Position numbers and translations under genes: made by a program. The notes beneath the pieces are model-generated. The model was not told the origin of the DNA, did not search any database, and saw only the letters and a program-made list of their open reading frames with translations. This document shows positions 1 to 9,735 of a DNA stretch of 43,609 nt, piece by piece. Origin of the DNA: Emcibacteraceae bacterium (GTDB lineage Bacteria; Pseudomonadota; Alphaproteobacteria; Sphingomonadales; Emcibacteraceae); NCBI GenBank assembly GCA_028281625.1, contig JANQJN010000043.1, forward strand, positions 1 to 43,609. Reading direction: 5' to 3'. Every line of letters starts with the position of its first letter. Position 1 is the first letter of the stretch.

Positions 1-1
1 T

Positions 2-2071
2 CTTGATTTTACTAAATCATATTTAAATTTACCGACGGTATTTTTTGGACGTCCAGCAGTGAACAGAATTGAAAGTCCTGAAGACTTAATCGGCTACAAG
101 GTAGGCGTCATCAGCGAGTGGGGTCTTTTAAACGAATTTAATCGTGAGTATCCGGGACTTGAACTGGTTTTGATCGACAGTGAGCAGGAAGCGCTGCTCG
201 CGCTATCATCTAATACTATCGATATTTTTGTAGGATCATTGGCGGTCATGAATTACTCAATGTCCAACAGCTTGATCAGTGGATTTGAAGTGATTGGATT
301 TGTTGAAGAAACATCGTCAGTAAGTGGCAACGATATTCACCTGGCGGCAAGAAATGATCTTCCAATGCTGTCGGGGATCTTGCAAAAAGGTATGGATCAA
401 GTATCCCAAGAAGAATTTGCGGCGCTCACACGTAAGTGGCAAACGAGCGTTACATCAATGAATAATACTGCATTCACTGAAGAAGAATTAGAGTGGCTTG
501 AAAATAATAAGTTGATCAAGGTCGCTGTGGATCCAACAGCAATTCCGTGGGAAACCGTTGATGAAGACGGTAATATAGACGGCATAGCCGGTGAGTACTT
601 GGCGCGATTTGAACAGTTGCTAGACGTCGAATTCGAATGGGTTGGAAACAATAATTTCGACAGCGGACTATCGGAAGTTATAAGTGGTAACGCGATGATG
701 CTTTCGTCGATTATTCAAACACCTGAACGAATGGAAGATTTTCTTTTTTCGTCTTCTTACCTAACAATTTCAAATGTGATTTATGCTCGCACCAATGCTG
801 AATCGCGAGCCACACTTGAAACACTGGCAGATAAAACTGTGGTGCTTCCTCGCGAGTTCGCGATTGTAGAATTTTTAAGACAGGATTACCCAGACATCAA
901 TATTGCGCTCGCTGATTCAAGTGAAGAGGCGCTCTTGATGTTGTCGGAAGGGGGGGCGGATGCCTATATCGGAAGTATTGCATCTGGATCTAGAATTATA
1001 GCAGAAAACCGCATTCAAAATGTCGAGATAACTGGTGACACTCCATACAAATTCGGTATCGCTATGGGCATTCGGAATGATCTGCCGGTTTTGGAAAGTA
1101 TTATAAGGAAGGCGCTCGCATCTGTAGATGAATCAGAACGGCTATTGATTACGCAAAAATGGTTATCACTTCGAACCAATACTCCTCCGGATTATACAGT
1201 CATTTGGCAAATTGCTGTTGCCTTGATTTTGATGCTCACGGTCGTATTCATTTGGGCACTGAGTTTGCGCCGTGAAGTAAGGCGTCGCAAATTGGTGGAA
1301 CTCAATCTTGTTCAGATGAGAAGGGATGCTGAAGCCGCTCGCCTTGAGGCCGAACTCGCCAACAATGCAAAATCAAATTTCCTTGCAAATATGTCTCATG
1401 AAATAAGAACACCTCTGAATGCAATAATTGGCTTTTCAGAGATAATTTCATCGGAAATCTTCGGAAAAGTAAAAAACTCAAAATACAAGCAATATATTGA
1501 TGACATAAAAATTAGCGGCGAACACTTGGCTGCTGTGATAAACGATATACTCGACCTGTCCAAGATTGAATCGGGAAAATGGGATTTAGATGAGCAAGTT
1601 GCATCCATTGATGCAGTGGTGTCAGATGCCATAAAAATGGTAGAAAATCTGGCGAAAGATAAGGCAATAAGCATCCATATTAATTCACCTGACAACTATG
1701 ATAAGTTAAAGGTAAGGGGTGACACAAATTGTCTAAAACGTGTTTTGATTAATCTACTTTCCAATGCTATCAAGTTTACCAATAAAAAAGGCAGTGTGAC
1801 ATGTGAAGTATTCTCTGCGGCAAATGGGGATTTGAAAATTGCCATTGAAGACAATGGTATTGGCATCGCGGCAGACCGCCTGGATCACGTTTTAAATCCG
1901 TTTGAACAGGCAAATGAAAATACTCATGTAAATGAAATGGGGACAGGACTAGGGTTATCCATTGTTAAGGAACTGGTGGACTTACATGGTGGTGAATTTA
2001 CATTGGAAAGCAAACTAAATGTCGGGACACGGGCTATATTTTCAATTCCAAGCGCGCGAGTAATAGTCTAG
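2..2071 (+). CDS. Sensor histidine kinase with tandem periplasmic SBP domains (5' end outside window)
   Basis: The frame is open from base 2 with no start signal, and the residues before the GTG at 59 continue the first binding domain as in the three downstream paralogues, so the gene begins outside the window. Numbered from the GTG at 59: end of a first type-3 solute-binding domain (to ~135), a second one (~139-372), a membrane helix (~381-403), a short coiled coil, then HisKA with the H-box SHEIRTPLN (H447) and HATPase with N-box LINLLSNAIKF, G1 DNGIGIA and G2 GTGLGLSIV. There is no receiver domain. The role would be to sense a small periplasmic solute and autophosphorylate in the cytoplasm. 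The ligand is unknown; the domain type usually binds amino acids or related polar solutes. The 2OG oxygenase gene follows after 53 bases and may be cotranscribed. Confidence 0.9.
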   Translation, partial: LDFTKSYLNLPTVFFGRPAVNRIESPEDLIGYKVGVISEWGLLNEFNREYPGLELVLIDSEQEALLALSSNTIDIFVGSLAVMNYSMSNSLISGFEVIGFVEETSSVSGNDIHLAARNDLPMLSGILQKGMDQVSQEEFAALTRKWQTSVTSMNNTAFTEEELEWLENNKLIKVAVDPTAIPWETVDEDGNIDGIAGEYLARFEQLLDVEFEWVGNNNFDSGLSEVISGNAMMLSSIIQTPERMEDFLFSSSYLTISNVIYARTNAESRATLETLADKTVVLPREFAIVEFLRQDYPDINIALADSSEEALLMLSEGGADAYIGSIASGSRIIAENRIQNVEITGDTPYKFGIAMGIRNDLPVLESIIRKALASVDESERLLITQKWLSLRTNTPPDYTVIWQIAVALILMLTVVFIWALSLRREVRRRKLVELNLVQMRRDAEAARLEAELANNAKSNFLANMSHEIRTPLNAIIGFSEIISSEIFGKVKNSKYKQYIDDIKISGEHLAAVINDILDLSKIESGKWDLDEQVASIDAVVSDAIKMVENLAKDKAISIHINSPDNYDKLKVRGDTNCLKRVLINLLSNAIKFTNKKGSVTCEVFSAANGDLKIAIEDNGIGIAADRLDHVLNPFEQANENTHVNEMGTGLGLSIVKELVDLHGGEFTLESKLNVGTRAIFSIPSARVIV

Positions 2072-2124
2072 TATTGAGCCAGGGATTTATTATTGTATCT
2101 TTTATTCCCTAAAGGGAGATTAAG

Positions 2125-2964
2125 TTGTCATATTTGGAAGTTAAAGACAGCCATTTTGGCTATTTTGATATTGAGCAAATGCAAAGCAAAGGGTTAGAGC
2201 TAGCGGAGAAATATGCGCAGGCGGATCCCTTTCCACATATCGTAATTGATGATTTTATTTCTCCGGAAATTCTGGAAATTTGCCTGGAGGAATTTCCGAG
2301 CGAACATGACCCAGAAAGTGTTACGTTTGACCGGGCTCAAGAACGTTTTAAAGCGGGGTTTCATCCGGACTATACTTCACCTACGGTAAGATCTTTTTTT
2401 AATTCACTTAATTCCCGTCCATTCTTGAATTTTTTGGAAAATATTACAGGTATTCAAGGTCTTATACCGGACCCACATTTCCTGGGCGGAGGATTTCATC
2501 AGATACAGCAAGGTGGGCACTTATCGGTTCATGCAGATTTCAATCATCACCAAAAACTGGATTTGGAAAGACGGATTAATGTATTGATTTACCTCAACAA
2601 GGACTGGTCAGATGACTATGGTGGCCAGATTGAACTTTGGGATAGAAAAATGAAAAATTGCGTAGTTTCTATGACGCCTGAATTTAACAGATGCGTAATT
2701 TTTAACACAGATTCAGACAGCTTTCATGGAAATCCAAATCCAATTAATCATCCAAATGGAACGCCTCGTCGCTCAATCGCACTCTACTACTATACCGCAA
2801 CTTGGGATAAACAAAAGCGTGAGCATACGACGCAGTTTAAAGCGAGGCCTAAATCAACGGATGAAATCGACTGGTCCATTAAATTCAGCGAATTTTTCGC
2901 GGATATTTTGCCACCTGTGATTTATCGATGTTTTAAACGTGTGCAAAATCGGCTAAAACGATGA
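2125..2964 (+). CDS. 2-oxoglutarate/Fe(II)-dependent oxygenase (prolyl 4-hydroxylase-like)
   Basis: A 279-residue cytoplasmic protein with no signal peptide. The Fe(II) ligands are visible as H136-x-D138 (HADFNHH) and H201 (SFHGNPNP), and the arginines of PRRSIALYYYT around 215 are placed to hold 2-oxoglutarate. The segment RINVLIYLNKDWSDDYGG is typical of the P4Hc/2OG-FeII_Oxy_3 group. The start is TTG at 2125, chosen because AAAGGGAG at 2111-2118 is a good ribosome site at proper spacing and no ATG fits as well. Family members hydroxylate protein side chains or small molecules; nothing here identifies the substrate. It lies 53 bases after a kinase gene and before an OmpA lipoprotein, so cotranscription with the kinase is possible. 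Confidence 0.85.
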   Translation: MSYLEVKDSHFGYFDIEQMQSKGLELAEKYAQADPFPHIVIDDFISPEILEICLEEFPSEHDPESVTFDRAQERFKAGFHPDYTSPTVRSFFNSLNSRPFLNFLENITGIQGLIPDPHFLGGGFHQIQQGGHLSVHADFNHHQKLDLERRINVLIYLNKDWSDDYGGQIELWDRKMKNCVVSMTPEFNRCVIFNTDSDSFHGNPNPINHPNGTPRRSIALYYYTATWDKQKREHTTQFKARPKSTDEIDWSIKFSEFFADILPPVIYRCFKRVQNRLKR

Positions 2965-3076
2965 ATAGGCATGTTTTGCGAACCTTGGATTAACTTTTTG
3001 TTAATAAAATCGCCCAATTTTTGTCTATTTTTAGATCTAGCGTTACCGAAATTTACTTAATTTGGGAAACGCCATT

Positions 3077-3739
3077 ATGATTATCAACTCACCTAAGACT
3101 ATCGCTTTGATTTTAACCGGATCACTAATTGTTTCAGCTTGTGCTACTGACCCTTATACAGGTGAACGCAAAGCATCCAACACAGCTGTCGGTGCAACAA
3201 TAGGAGCCATAACAGGTGCCATAGGCGGCGCTATTATTGGTGGTAGCAACAGTCGAAAATCAGTTCTTATTGGTGCTGGTATCGGTGCGCTTGCTGGTGG
3301 AGGTGTCGGATTCTATATGGACCGTCAGGAAGCCAAATTAAGGGAGCAGCTACAGAATACTGGCGTACAGGTGGTTCGGGATGGGGACAATATAATCCTG
3401 AATATGCCTGGCAACATTACCTTTGCAACGGATAGTTCTACTGTAAATAGTGACTTCAATGAAGTATTGCATTCAGTAGGGTTGGTATTAAAGGAGTATG
3501 ATCAGACCTATGTGGATGTTTTGGGACATACAGATTCAACAGGAGCAGAAAGTTACAATCAGTCTTTGTCCGAACGACGCGCCCAATCTGTTGCCAACGT
3601 TCTTCAAAATGAAGGCGTAATTGCTGAACGAATGATTATACGGGGACTTGGAGAAGGCTATCCAATTGCGGATAATGCGTCGGAAAATGGTAGGTCCCTT
3701 AATCGGCGCGTTGAAATTGCGCTGTCACCGGTGGTGTAA
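3077..3739 (+). CDS. OmpA-family lipoprotein with glycine-zipper segment (YiaD-like)
   Basis: A 220-residue outer-membrane lipoprotein. A hydrophobic signal ends in the lipobox VSAC, giving lipidated C22. A glycine-rich double segment follows (~36-80, GATIGAITGAIGG and GAGIGALAGGGVG), a glycine-zipper hairpin, then an OmpA_C peptidoglycan-binding domain (~105-215) with FATDSSTVNS, LGHTDSTG, SLSERRAQSV and NRRVEI. The ATG at 3077 is preferred over an in-frame TTG at 3062 because it gives a compact signal peptide and has TGGGAA just upstream. By family it should link the outer membrane to peptidoglycan. It sits between kinase genes but nothing in its sequence ties it to them. Confidence 0.9.
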   Translation: MIINSPKTIALILTGSLIVSACATDPYTGERKASNTAVGATIGAITGAIGGAIIGGSNSRKSVLIGAGIGALAGGGVGFYMDRQEAKLREQLQNTGVQVVRDGDNIILNMPGNITFATDSSTVNSDFNEVLHSVGLVLKEYDQTYVDVLGHTDSTGAESYNQSLSERRAQSVANVLQNEGVIAERMIIRGLGEGYPIADNASENGRSLNRRVEIALSPVV

Positions 3740-3807
3740 ACCTCCACTTCTTAATGAATTTTTAAGGTTAAATATGCATAATCAATACATCATTAATTAT
3801 ATTACGT

Positions 3808-6800
3808 GTGTATATGAAACTTTTAAGAGTAAGTGCACGGTGGGGTATTAAGCTAAAAAAATATTTACAGCATATTTTTATAGTCTTCTGTACGCTTGTA
3901 GTTTGCACAATTTCATCTTTTGCACAGGAAGATGTTACTCTCACTGAAGAAGAGCTGCAATGGATTAAAAACCATCCCTATCTTAAAGCAACCAATGATA
4001 TGGGATGGGCTCCCATTGATTATGTGCGGGCAGGTAGACCCGCCGGTTTCTCAGTTGATTATTTAAAGCTCGTAGCATCAAAAGTTGGGTTTTCGATCAA
4101 TTTTGTGAACGGCTACACCTGGACAGAATTGATGACTCTGGCTCGAAACAAGGAAATAGATATTGTTCACGCGGTAGTCGATGATCAGAGTAAAAGAGAA
4201 TTCCTAAGTTTTACCGCACCTTATATGGATTTGAAGGTCTCTATATATGCACGAGAAGGTGCAATGCGAATAAATGATATTTCTGATCTGGAAGGTAGAG
4301 TCATCGCGGTTATTGATGGCTTTGGCGTTACCGAAAAGTTACGCGAAGAGCATCCGGGCCTTGATTATAAAGTATATAGCTTAGCTGCTGATGCACTTTC
4401 CGATGTAGCGGTGGGTAATGCTGATTTATTTTTTGGCATTATGCCGGCGGCCAATTATGCGATTACGTCAAATTTTATTGAAGGCCTGGAAATAATTGGT
4501 CAAGCTTCGGATTTGAATTTCGGTAAGAACGCCACAATTCACCTCGCAACACATGTAGATAATGGAATTCTATTCCAAATACTTGAAAAGGGTATGGCGC
4601 TGGTCACAGAAGAAGAGTTACTGGCTCTAGAAGAAAAGTGGCAATCAGTTAGAGAAGTTAGCGGCGACTTGGAACTGACAGCGGAAGAAACTGCGTGGAT
4701 CGCTGCCAATCCATTGATAAGAGTAACAAACGAAATGGACTGGGCGCCAATTGACTTTACCAAAGACGGTGAAGCAATGGGTTTTTCTGTGGATTATTTT
4801 AACTTGCTCGCCAGCAAGATTGGAATATCAGTTGAATATGTAAACGGTTATACCTGGGAAGAATTGGTTGAGTTACTTAAGAACGGTGAAATCGATGTCG
4901 CGCCGAGTATTACACAGACAAAAAATAGGGAGAACTTCCTAGATTTTACAACGCCGTATCTGGATCTTCCCAAAGTTTATGTGGCTCGTACCGGATCAAA
5001 ACCAATTAGAGACGAGTATGATCTTTATGATCGGAGAATAGGGTTAATTCGTGGTTGGTCTTCATCTGAACAGTTCCGATCGAAGTTTCCGGAACTGGAA
5101 TATACCTATTATGATGATGTTAAGGATGCATTATATGGTCTTGCCAGCGGAGACATTGATGTGTTCTCAGAGCGCCTACCAGTGGTGAATTATATTATTG
5201 CCAAGAATTTTATACCAAGACTGGAAGTTATAGGAACCGAGCTACACCCTGAAATTAATGGTCAGAATTATCTGCGCATTGGAACACGTAAGGACTTACC
5301 GGTTCTGCACCAACTGATCGAAAAAGCGATGTCATCGGTCACAGACGAAGAGTTTTCCAAAGTATCTGAGAAATGGCGCTCAGATTTCTATTCACAAAAT
5401 GACATTGGACTAACAATTGATGAAATTCAATGGCTGGCGGAACATAATGTTGTTAAAGTGCTGGTTGATCCAACTCTCGCTCCTTACGAGTTTCTTGATG
5501 ATGGTATTGTTAGCGGTATTTCCGGAGCATACCTGGATAAAATAGCTAAAAAGCTGAATATTAGAATTGAATGGGCCGGCAATAGTAGCTGGAACGAGGG
5601 TTTCAAAATGTTCACGCAAGGTGACGCTCACATTGTTTCAGGGATTGTACCCACTCCGGAACGTGAACAGAACTTTATTTTTACCGATGCTTATATGCAA
5701 TCAACCAGTGCCATTTTTACCCGGGAAGGTGGACAGTTTTTTGTCAATATGGACGGGCTTGATGGATATAAGATTGCGCAGGAACAAGGTTACGCGCTAA
5801 CCGAATTTATTAGGCGCGATTATCCGAACATTGAAATAGTTGAAGTTTCTACGATAGGTGAAGCGCTGCAACTGGTTTTAGATGGTACCGTAGACGCTCA
5901 TGTAGGTGATATTCCCACTGTTGCTTATCAAATCGCGACTGGAAACTTACCGATTATCGTAGCTGGCGAAACGCCTTACACAAAAGACACCGCGTACGGT
6001 GTTCATCCTAACCTGCCGCATCTGGCAAGTGCGATGCAAAAAGCTCTGAGATCAATTGATTATGAGGAACGTACAGAAATTACAAGTAAATGGCTGGCGA
6101 TCAAATTTGAAAACAATATTAATCGGGAACTGATTATGAAGATAGTGAGTTTTGGCTCCCTATTTTTGGTTCTTGTGCTGATCTGGGCGATCAGCCTAAG
6201 GCGTGAGATCAATCGTCGCAGGGTAATTGAAGGTCAGTTGCTACTGGCGCAGAAACAGGCGGAAGCCGCTAATGAGGCAAAGTCAACTTTCCTTGCCAAT
6301 ATGAGCCATGAGATTAGAACGCCGCTCAATGCCATTATCGGGTTTTCCGAAATAATGAGCCAGAATCTATTCGGAAAGATCAGTCCACCAAGATATAAGG
6401 AATATCTTGAAGATATTGAAGCCAGCGGACGACACTTAGCAAATGTCATTAACGATATCCTTGACCTTTCAAAAATTGAAGCCGGTAAATGGGAACTTGA
6501 TATTAAGCGTTTTAACTTGGATGAATGCTTGCAAAGTGCGCTTAAAATGATCGAAACCCACGCCAATTCCAAGCAAGTAAGGTTGTTTTATAGTAAATTA
6601 CCTAAAAATGCGGCGGCCGAACTGATGGGGGATGAAGTCGCATTTCGCCGTGTGTTAATTAATATTTTATCAAATGCCGTAAAATTCACTGAAAACGGTG
6701 GGCTTGTAAGCTGCACAATTTCCAAAGGTGAAAGTGGCGAGGCAGTTATCAAAATTTGCGATACCGGTGTAGGTATTCCTGCCGACAAGCTCGAACATGT

Positions 6801-7041
6801 CTTAACACCCTTCGGCCAGAATGCTGATAGCCAACATATGATCGCTTCTGGGACGGGTACCGGTCTTGGACTTTCAATTGTCAAAGATCTTGTAGAACTT
6901 CATGGTGGTGTTTTTAAACTAAATAGTGAGGAAGGCGTTGGAACAGAAGCGGTTATTACAATGCCTGAAGACAAGGTCGTATTGCTTTATGGTCTTGAAA
7001 ATGCTGAAGAGATTACACCACTAAAATCAGTCAGTGCTTAG
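3808..7041 (+). CDS. Sensor histidine kinase with three tandem periplasmic SBP domains
   Basis: A 1077-residue protein, the longest of four paralogous kinases here. A signal peptide (to SSFAQ, ~residue 40) is followed by three type-3 solute-binding modules of about 245 residues starting near 45, 290 and 535, each opening with an LT-x-x-E...W segment. A single membrane helix (~777-797), a coiled coil, HisKA (SHEIRTPLN, H834) and HATPase (ILSNAVKFT, CDTGVGIP, GTGLGLSIV) follow. Modules 1 and 2 share an N-terminal signature (NDMGWAPID / NEMDWAPID) not found in module 3 (VDPTLAPYEF), so module 2 looks like an internal duplication of module 1. The arginine that contacts ligand carboxylate in HisJ-type proteins is kept in all three (SKREF, KNREN, PEREQ). 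There is no receiver domain. GTG at 3808 and ATG at 3814 are both possible starts; neither has a clear ribosome site. Confidence 0.9.
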   Translation: MYMKLLRVSARWGIKLKKYLQHIFIVFCTLVVCTISSFAQEDVTLTEEELQWIKNHPYLKATNDMGWAPIDYVRAGRPAGFSVDYLKLVASKVGFSINFVNGYTWTELMTLARNKEIDIVHAVVDDQSKREFLSFTAPYMDLKVSIYAREGAMRINDISDLEGRVIAVIDGFGVTEKLREEHPGLDYKVYSLAADALSDVAVGNADLFFGIMPAANYAITSNFIEGLEIIGQASDLNFGKNATIHLATHVDNGILFQILEKGMALVTEEELLALEEKWQSVREVSGDLELTAEETAWIAANPLIRVTNEMDWAPIDFTKDGEAMGFSVDYFNLLASKIGISVEYVNGYTWEELVELLKNGEIDVAPSITQTKNRENFLDFTTPYLDLPKVYVARTGSKPIRDEYDLYDRRIGLIRGWSSSEQFRSKFPELEYTYYDDVKDALYGLASGDIDVFSERLPVVNYIIAKNFIPRLEVIGTELHPEINGQNYLRIGTRKDLPVLHQLIEKAMSSVTDEEFSKVSEKWRSDFYSQNDIGLTIDEIQWLAEHNVVKVLVDPTLAPYEFLDDGIVSGISGAYLDKIAKKLNIRIEWAGNSSWNEGFKMFTQGDAHIVSGIVPTPEREQNFIFTDAYMQSTSAIFTREGGQFFVNMDGLDGYKIAQEQGYALTEFIRRDYPNIEIVEVSTIGEALQLVLDGTVDAHVGDIPTVAYQIATGNLPIIVAGETPYTKDTAYGVHPNLPHLASAMQKALRSIDYEERTEITSKWLAIKFENNINRELIMKIVSFGSLFLVLVLIWAISLRREINRRRVIEGQLLLAQKQAEAANEAKSTFLANMSHEIRTPLNAIIGFSEIMSQNLFGKISPPRYKEYLEDIEASGRHLANVINDILDLSKIEAGKWELDIKRFNLDECLQSALKMIETHANSKQVRLFYSKLPKNAAAELMGDEVAFRRVLINILSNAVKFTENGGLVSCTISKGESGEAVIKICDTGVGIPADKLEHVLTPFGQNADSQHMIASGTGTGLGLSIVKDLVELHGGVFKLNSEEGVGTEAVITMPEDKVVLLYGLENAEEITPLKSVSA

Positions 7042-7088
7042 ACCTCTTTACCCATTCATATGAGCTCGCCATTAGACCAATTGGTTAA

Positions 7089-7116
7089 TTGTTGCTTAAC
7101 TATTGCCTAATATAAT
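7089..7116 (+). promoter_or_regulatory. Probable sigma-70-type promoter for the third kinase gene
   Basis: A perfect TATAAT at 7111-7116 is preceded by TTGTTG at 7089-7094 (three of six -35 matches, 16-base spacer). The predicted transcript would begin near 7122, where ACACGT (7121-7126) and ACGTGT (7135-7140) could form a small hairpin at the 5' end, ahead of the ATG at 7162. It suggests that the third kinase can be transcribed independently of the second. The -35 match is modest. Confidence 0.4.
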
Positions 7117-7161
7117 CGGCACACGTTGTGGGATACGTGTATTTGATGGGATAAAACTAGT

Positions 7162-9624
7162 ATGTTCAGAGGGATATTGACTAAGTTTAATAGCCTAAAA
7201 ATTGTCTTGATTTCAGTATTTTTCATAAATCTGACGGTCAGTGCTTACGCACAACAAAATGATTTAAATCTCACCGATGAAGAACGTGCCTGGCTCAAGC
7301 AAAGTCCGGTAGTCCGGGTCGCCAATGATATGGCGTATCCTCCTTACGATTTTGTAGAAAATGGTCAGGCTACAGGTTTTGCTGTGGACTATTTAGATTT
7401 AATTGCTGAAAAAGTTGGTTTTAAAGTTGAATTTGTAAATGGCTATAGCTGGGACGAACTCATGCGAATGCTCAAAGATGGTGAGATTGATCTTGCTCAC
7501 AGCTTAGCGATCACTGATGAAAGATTGGAGTATCTGGATTTTTCCGAGCCTTATGTCGAGCTGCCGGCAGTCATATTTGGTCGAACTGGTTCAGAGTTTA
7601 TTGATGGTCTGGAAGACCTGGAAGGCAAGCGGATCGCTATTGTGGGTGGATGGGCTGTTTCTGAAGATTATTTGAGAGATTATCCCCAATTTGAATATGT
7701 AAAGTTTGATACCGTTAGAGAAGCCCTTATTGGCCTTGCAGGACACGACGCTGATTTATTCATTAACACTGCTTCGATTACCAATTATGTCATTAACAAG
7801 AATTTTATTCCTGGACTAGAGGTCATCGGACGTGAAGACTATATGAACGCTGGCGAACCTGATCAGCTAATGATAGCGACCCGAAAAGATAAACCGTTTC
7901 TTGGTTCGCTAATTAGAAAAGGTATGGCTGCCGTAACGAATCTTGAATTTGCAGCGCTTTCCAGAAAATGGCAGGCTGAGTATCTAGTTGAAGAAAATGT
8001 TGGATTAACGATAGAGGAGTATCGTTGGCTCAGTGAAAATAATACCTTTAAAGTCGCCGCTGACCCTACCATTGCTCCAATAGAATTTATCGGGGAAGAC
8101 GGCCGCATTCAAGGCATTGCTGGAAGTTATCTCAATGCTATTGCGGATAAGCTTAATATTAGGTTTGAATGGTCCGGCAGTGAGAACTGGGCGGAATCAT
8201 TAGCGCAATTGCAGTCTCGTGAAGCGGATGTTATCTCTGCAATTATTGAGACAGAGGAAAGGAGAGACTACTTAGAGTTTACCGATCCATATGTGGTGCT
8301 TTCCAATATGATTTTTGCGCGAGAAGGCAGTGACATATTCGGAAATATGGATGGTTTAGCAGGAAAAAGAGTTGCCCAGGTGAAGGACTCAGCCGTTAGC
8401 GAATTTATTCAGGCAGATTATCCTGATCTCGAGATGATTTTTGTGAATTCCATTTCTGAAGCATTAAATTTGGTGGCAACAGGACGCGCGGATGCGCACA
8501 TAGGAGACATTCCTATTTCGTCATATCACATTGCGGAAGAAGGTTTGACCCAGCTGGTAGTGGTTGGTGAAACACCTTATAAAACATCGTTATCTATCGG
8601 CATAAGAAGTGACTATCCTATATTCGTAAGTTCGGTAAGAAAAGCAATGGCCGCAATTTCAGAAATGGAACGGGCAGCGATTTCTAGAGAATGGCTATCT
8701 TTAAAATTACAGGAAGACGCAATTAATTCTGAAGTCTGGCGTTTTGTTGGTATTGCACTGACACTCTTGACGGTAATCATGATACTGATCTGGAACTATA
8801 GCCTTAGAAAGGAAGTGGGACGGAGAAAAATCGTTGAAGAGCAATTGCGCACTTCGAGGGAAGACGCACACCAAGCACAACAGGAAGCTGAAAGTGCCAA
8901 CCACGCTAAGTCTGCGTTCCTTGCCAATATGTCACACGAGATAAGAACGCCACTTAATGCCATAATCGGTTTTTCAGAGCTTATGTCATCAGGTGTTTTT
9001 GGGGAAATAAGTCCACCAAAGTACAAAGGGTATGCCGACGACATTAAGAAAAGTGGTGAGCATCTTGCGACTGTTGTAAATGATATCCTTGATCTTTCAA
9101 AAATTGAAGCCGGCAAGTGGCAACTTCATGAAGATAAATTTATGTTGGATACTTGTATTAAAGACGCCTTTAAAATGGTTGAAAATCCAGCAAAAGAAAA
9201 ACAAATCGAACTTGTATATGATGATGGTTTGCAAGGCGGGTCAGTCGAAAATAGAAGTATTCAGCTGTTTGGTGACATAAGCGCCTTTAAGAGGGCGGTT
9301 ATCAACTTGCTATCCAATTCTATTAAATTTACGCAAAGCGGCGGCAAAGTCGCGTGTACATTTGGCTGTGATAACAGTGGCGCGGCGGTTATAAAAATTG
9401 ACGACAATGGAATTGGCATTCCGGAAGACCGGTTGGAACAAGTTATGAATCCATTTGAACAAGTACATGGTGCGTACGATTTGAATGAGGAAGGTACAGG
9501 CCTTGGCCTGCCAATTGTAAAAAGGTTAATCGAGCTGCACGACGGAAAATTTTCGCTTAGTAGCAAAGTAAACGTCGGCACATCGGCGACAATTTCAATA
9601 CCCGCGCAGCGAGTTGTTGCATAG
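7162..9624 (+). CDS. Sensor histidine kinase with two tandem periplasmic SBP domains
   Basis: An 820-residue protein. A signal peptide ends at VSAYAQ (~residue 30). Two type-3 solute-binding modules begin near 37 (LTDEERAWL) and 282 (LTIEEYRWL). A membrane helix lies at ~526-547, then a coiled coil, HisKA (SHEIRTPLN, H592) and HATPase (LLSNSIKFT, DDNGIGIP, NPFEQ, GTGLGLPIV). There is no receiver or PAS domain. Both modules keep the T-x-x-R arginine (TDERLEY, TEERRDY) and the second keeps the acidic hinge motif ADAHIGDIP, so ligand binding is likely retained. The ligand is unknown. The gene is 120 bases after its paralogue and 111 before the next. Confidence 0.92.
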   Translation: MFRGILTKFNSLKIVLISVFFINLTVSAYAQQNDLNLTDEERAWLKQSPVVRVANDMAYPPYDFVENGQATGFAVDYLDLIAEKVGFKVEFVNGYSWDELMRMLKDGEIDLAHSLAITDERLEYLDFSEPYVELPAVIFGRTGSEFIDGLEDLEGKRIAIVGGWAVSEDYLRDYPQFEYVKFDTVREALIGLAGHDADLFINTASITNYVINKNFIPGLEVIGREDYMNAGEPDQLMIATRKDKPFLGSLIRKGMAAVTNLEFAALSRKWQAEYLVEENVGLTIEEYRWLSENNTFKVAADPTIAPIEFIGEDGRIQGIAGSYLNAIADKLNIRFEWSGSENWAESLAQLQSREADVISAIIETEERRDYLEFTDPYVVLSNMIFAREGSDIFGNMDGLAGKRVAQVKDSAVSEFIQADYPDLEMIFVNSISEALNLVATGRADAHIGDIPISSYHIAEEGLTQLVVVGETPYKTSLSIGIRSDYPIFVSSVRKAMAAISEMERAAISREWLSLKLQEDAINSEVWRFVGIALTLLTVIMILIWNYSLRKEVGRRKIVEEQLRTSREDAHQAQQEAESANHAKSAFLANMSHEIRTPLNAIIGFSELMSSGVFGEISPPKYKGYADDIKKSGEHLATVVNDILDLSKIEAGKWQLHEDKFMLDTCIKDAFKMVENPAKEKQIELVYDDGLQGGSVENRSIQLFGDISAFKRAVINLLSNSIKFTQSGGKVACTFGCDNSGAAVIKIDDNGIGIPEDRLEQVMNPFEQVHGAYDLNEEGTGLGLPIVKRLIELHDGKFSLSSKVNVGTSATISIPAQRVVA

Positions 9625-9681
9625 TCGTTGATCACTATTGGGTTTACCGGGTTACTTGCGAGTGATATTTATGTTTTGGGT

Positions 9682-9717
9682 ACGAAATTTTCGTTCGGGC
9701 GTGGGGCCTCGAGCGAA
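9682..9717 (+). promoter_or_regulatory. Overlapping alternative hairpins in the leader of the fourth kinase gene
   Basis: ACGAAA (9682-9687) and TTTCGT (9689-9694) form a tight perfect inverted repeat around one base. TTCGTTCG (9690-9697) can instead pair with CGAGCGAA (9710-9717), eight pairs including one G-U. The two structures share 9690-9694 and exclude each other. The whole lies just upstream of the ATG at 9736. It may act as a leader switch or as a protein-binding palindrome; the sequence shows only the pairing potential. Confidence 0.3.
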
Positions 9718-9735
9718 TGAAATAACGGTAAAGTA

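Noticed and set aside
2989..3005. ATTAAC-TTTTT-GTTAAT hairpin after the 2OG oxygenase gene
   Set aside because: The stem is all weak pairs with one GC, so a terminator or regulator is not supported.
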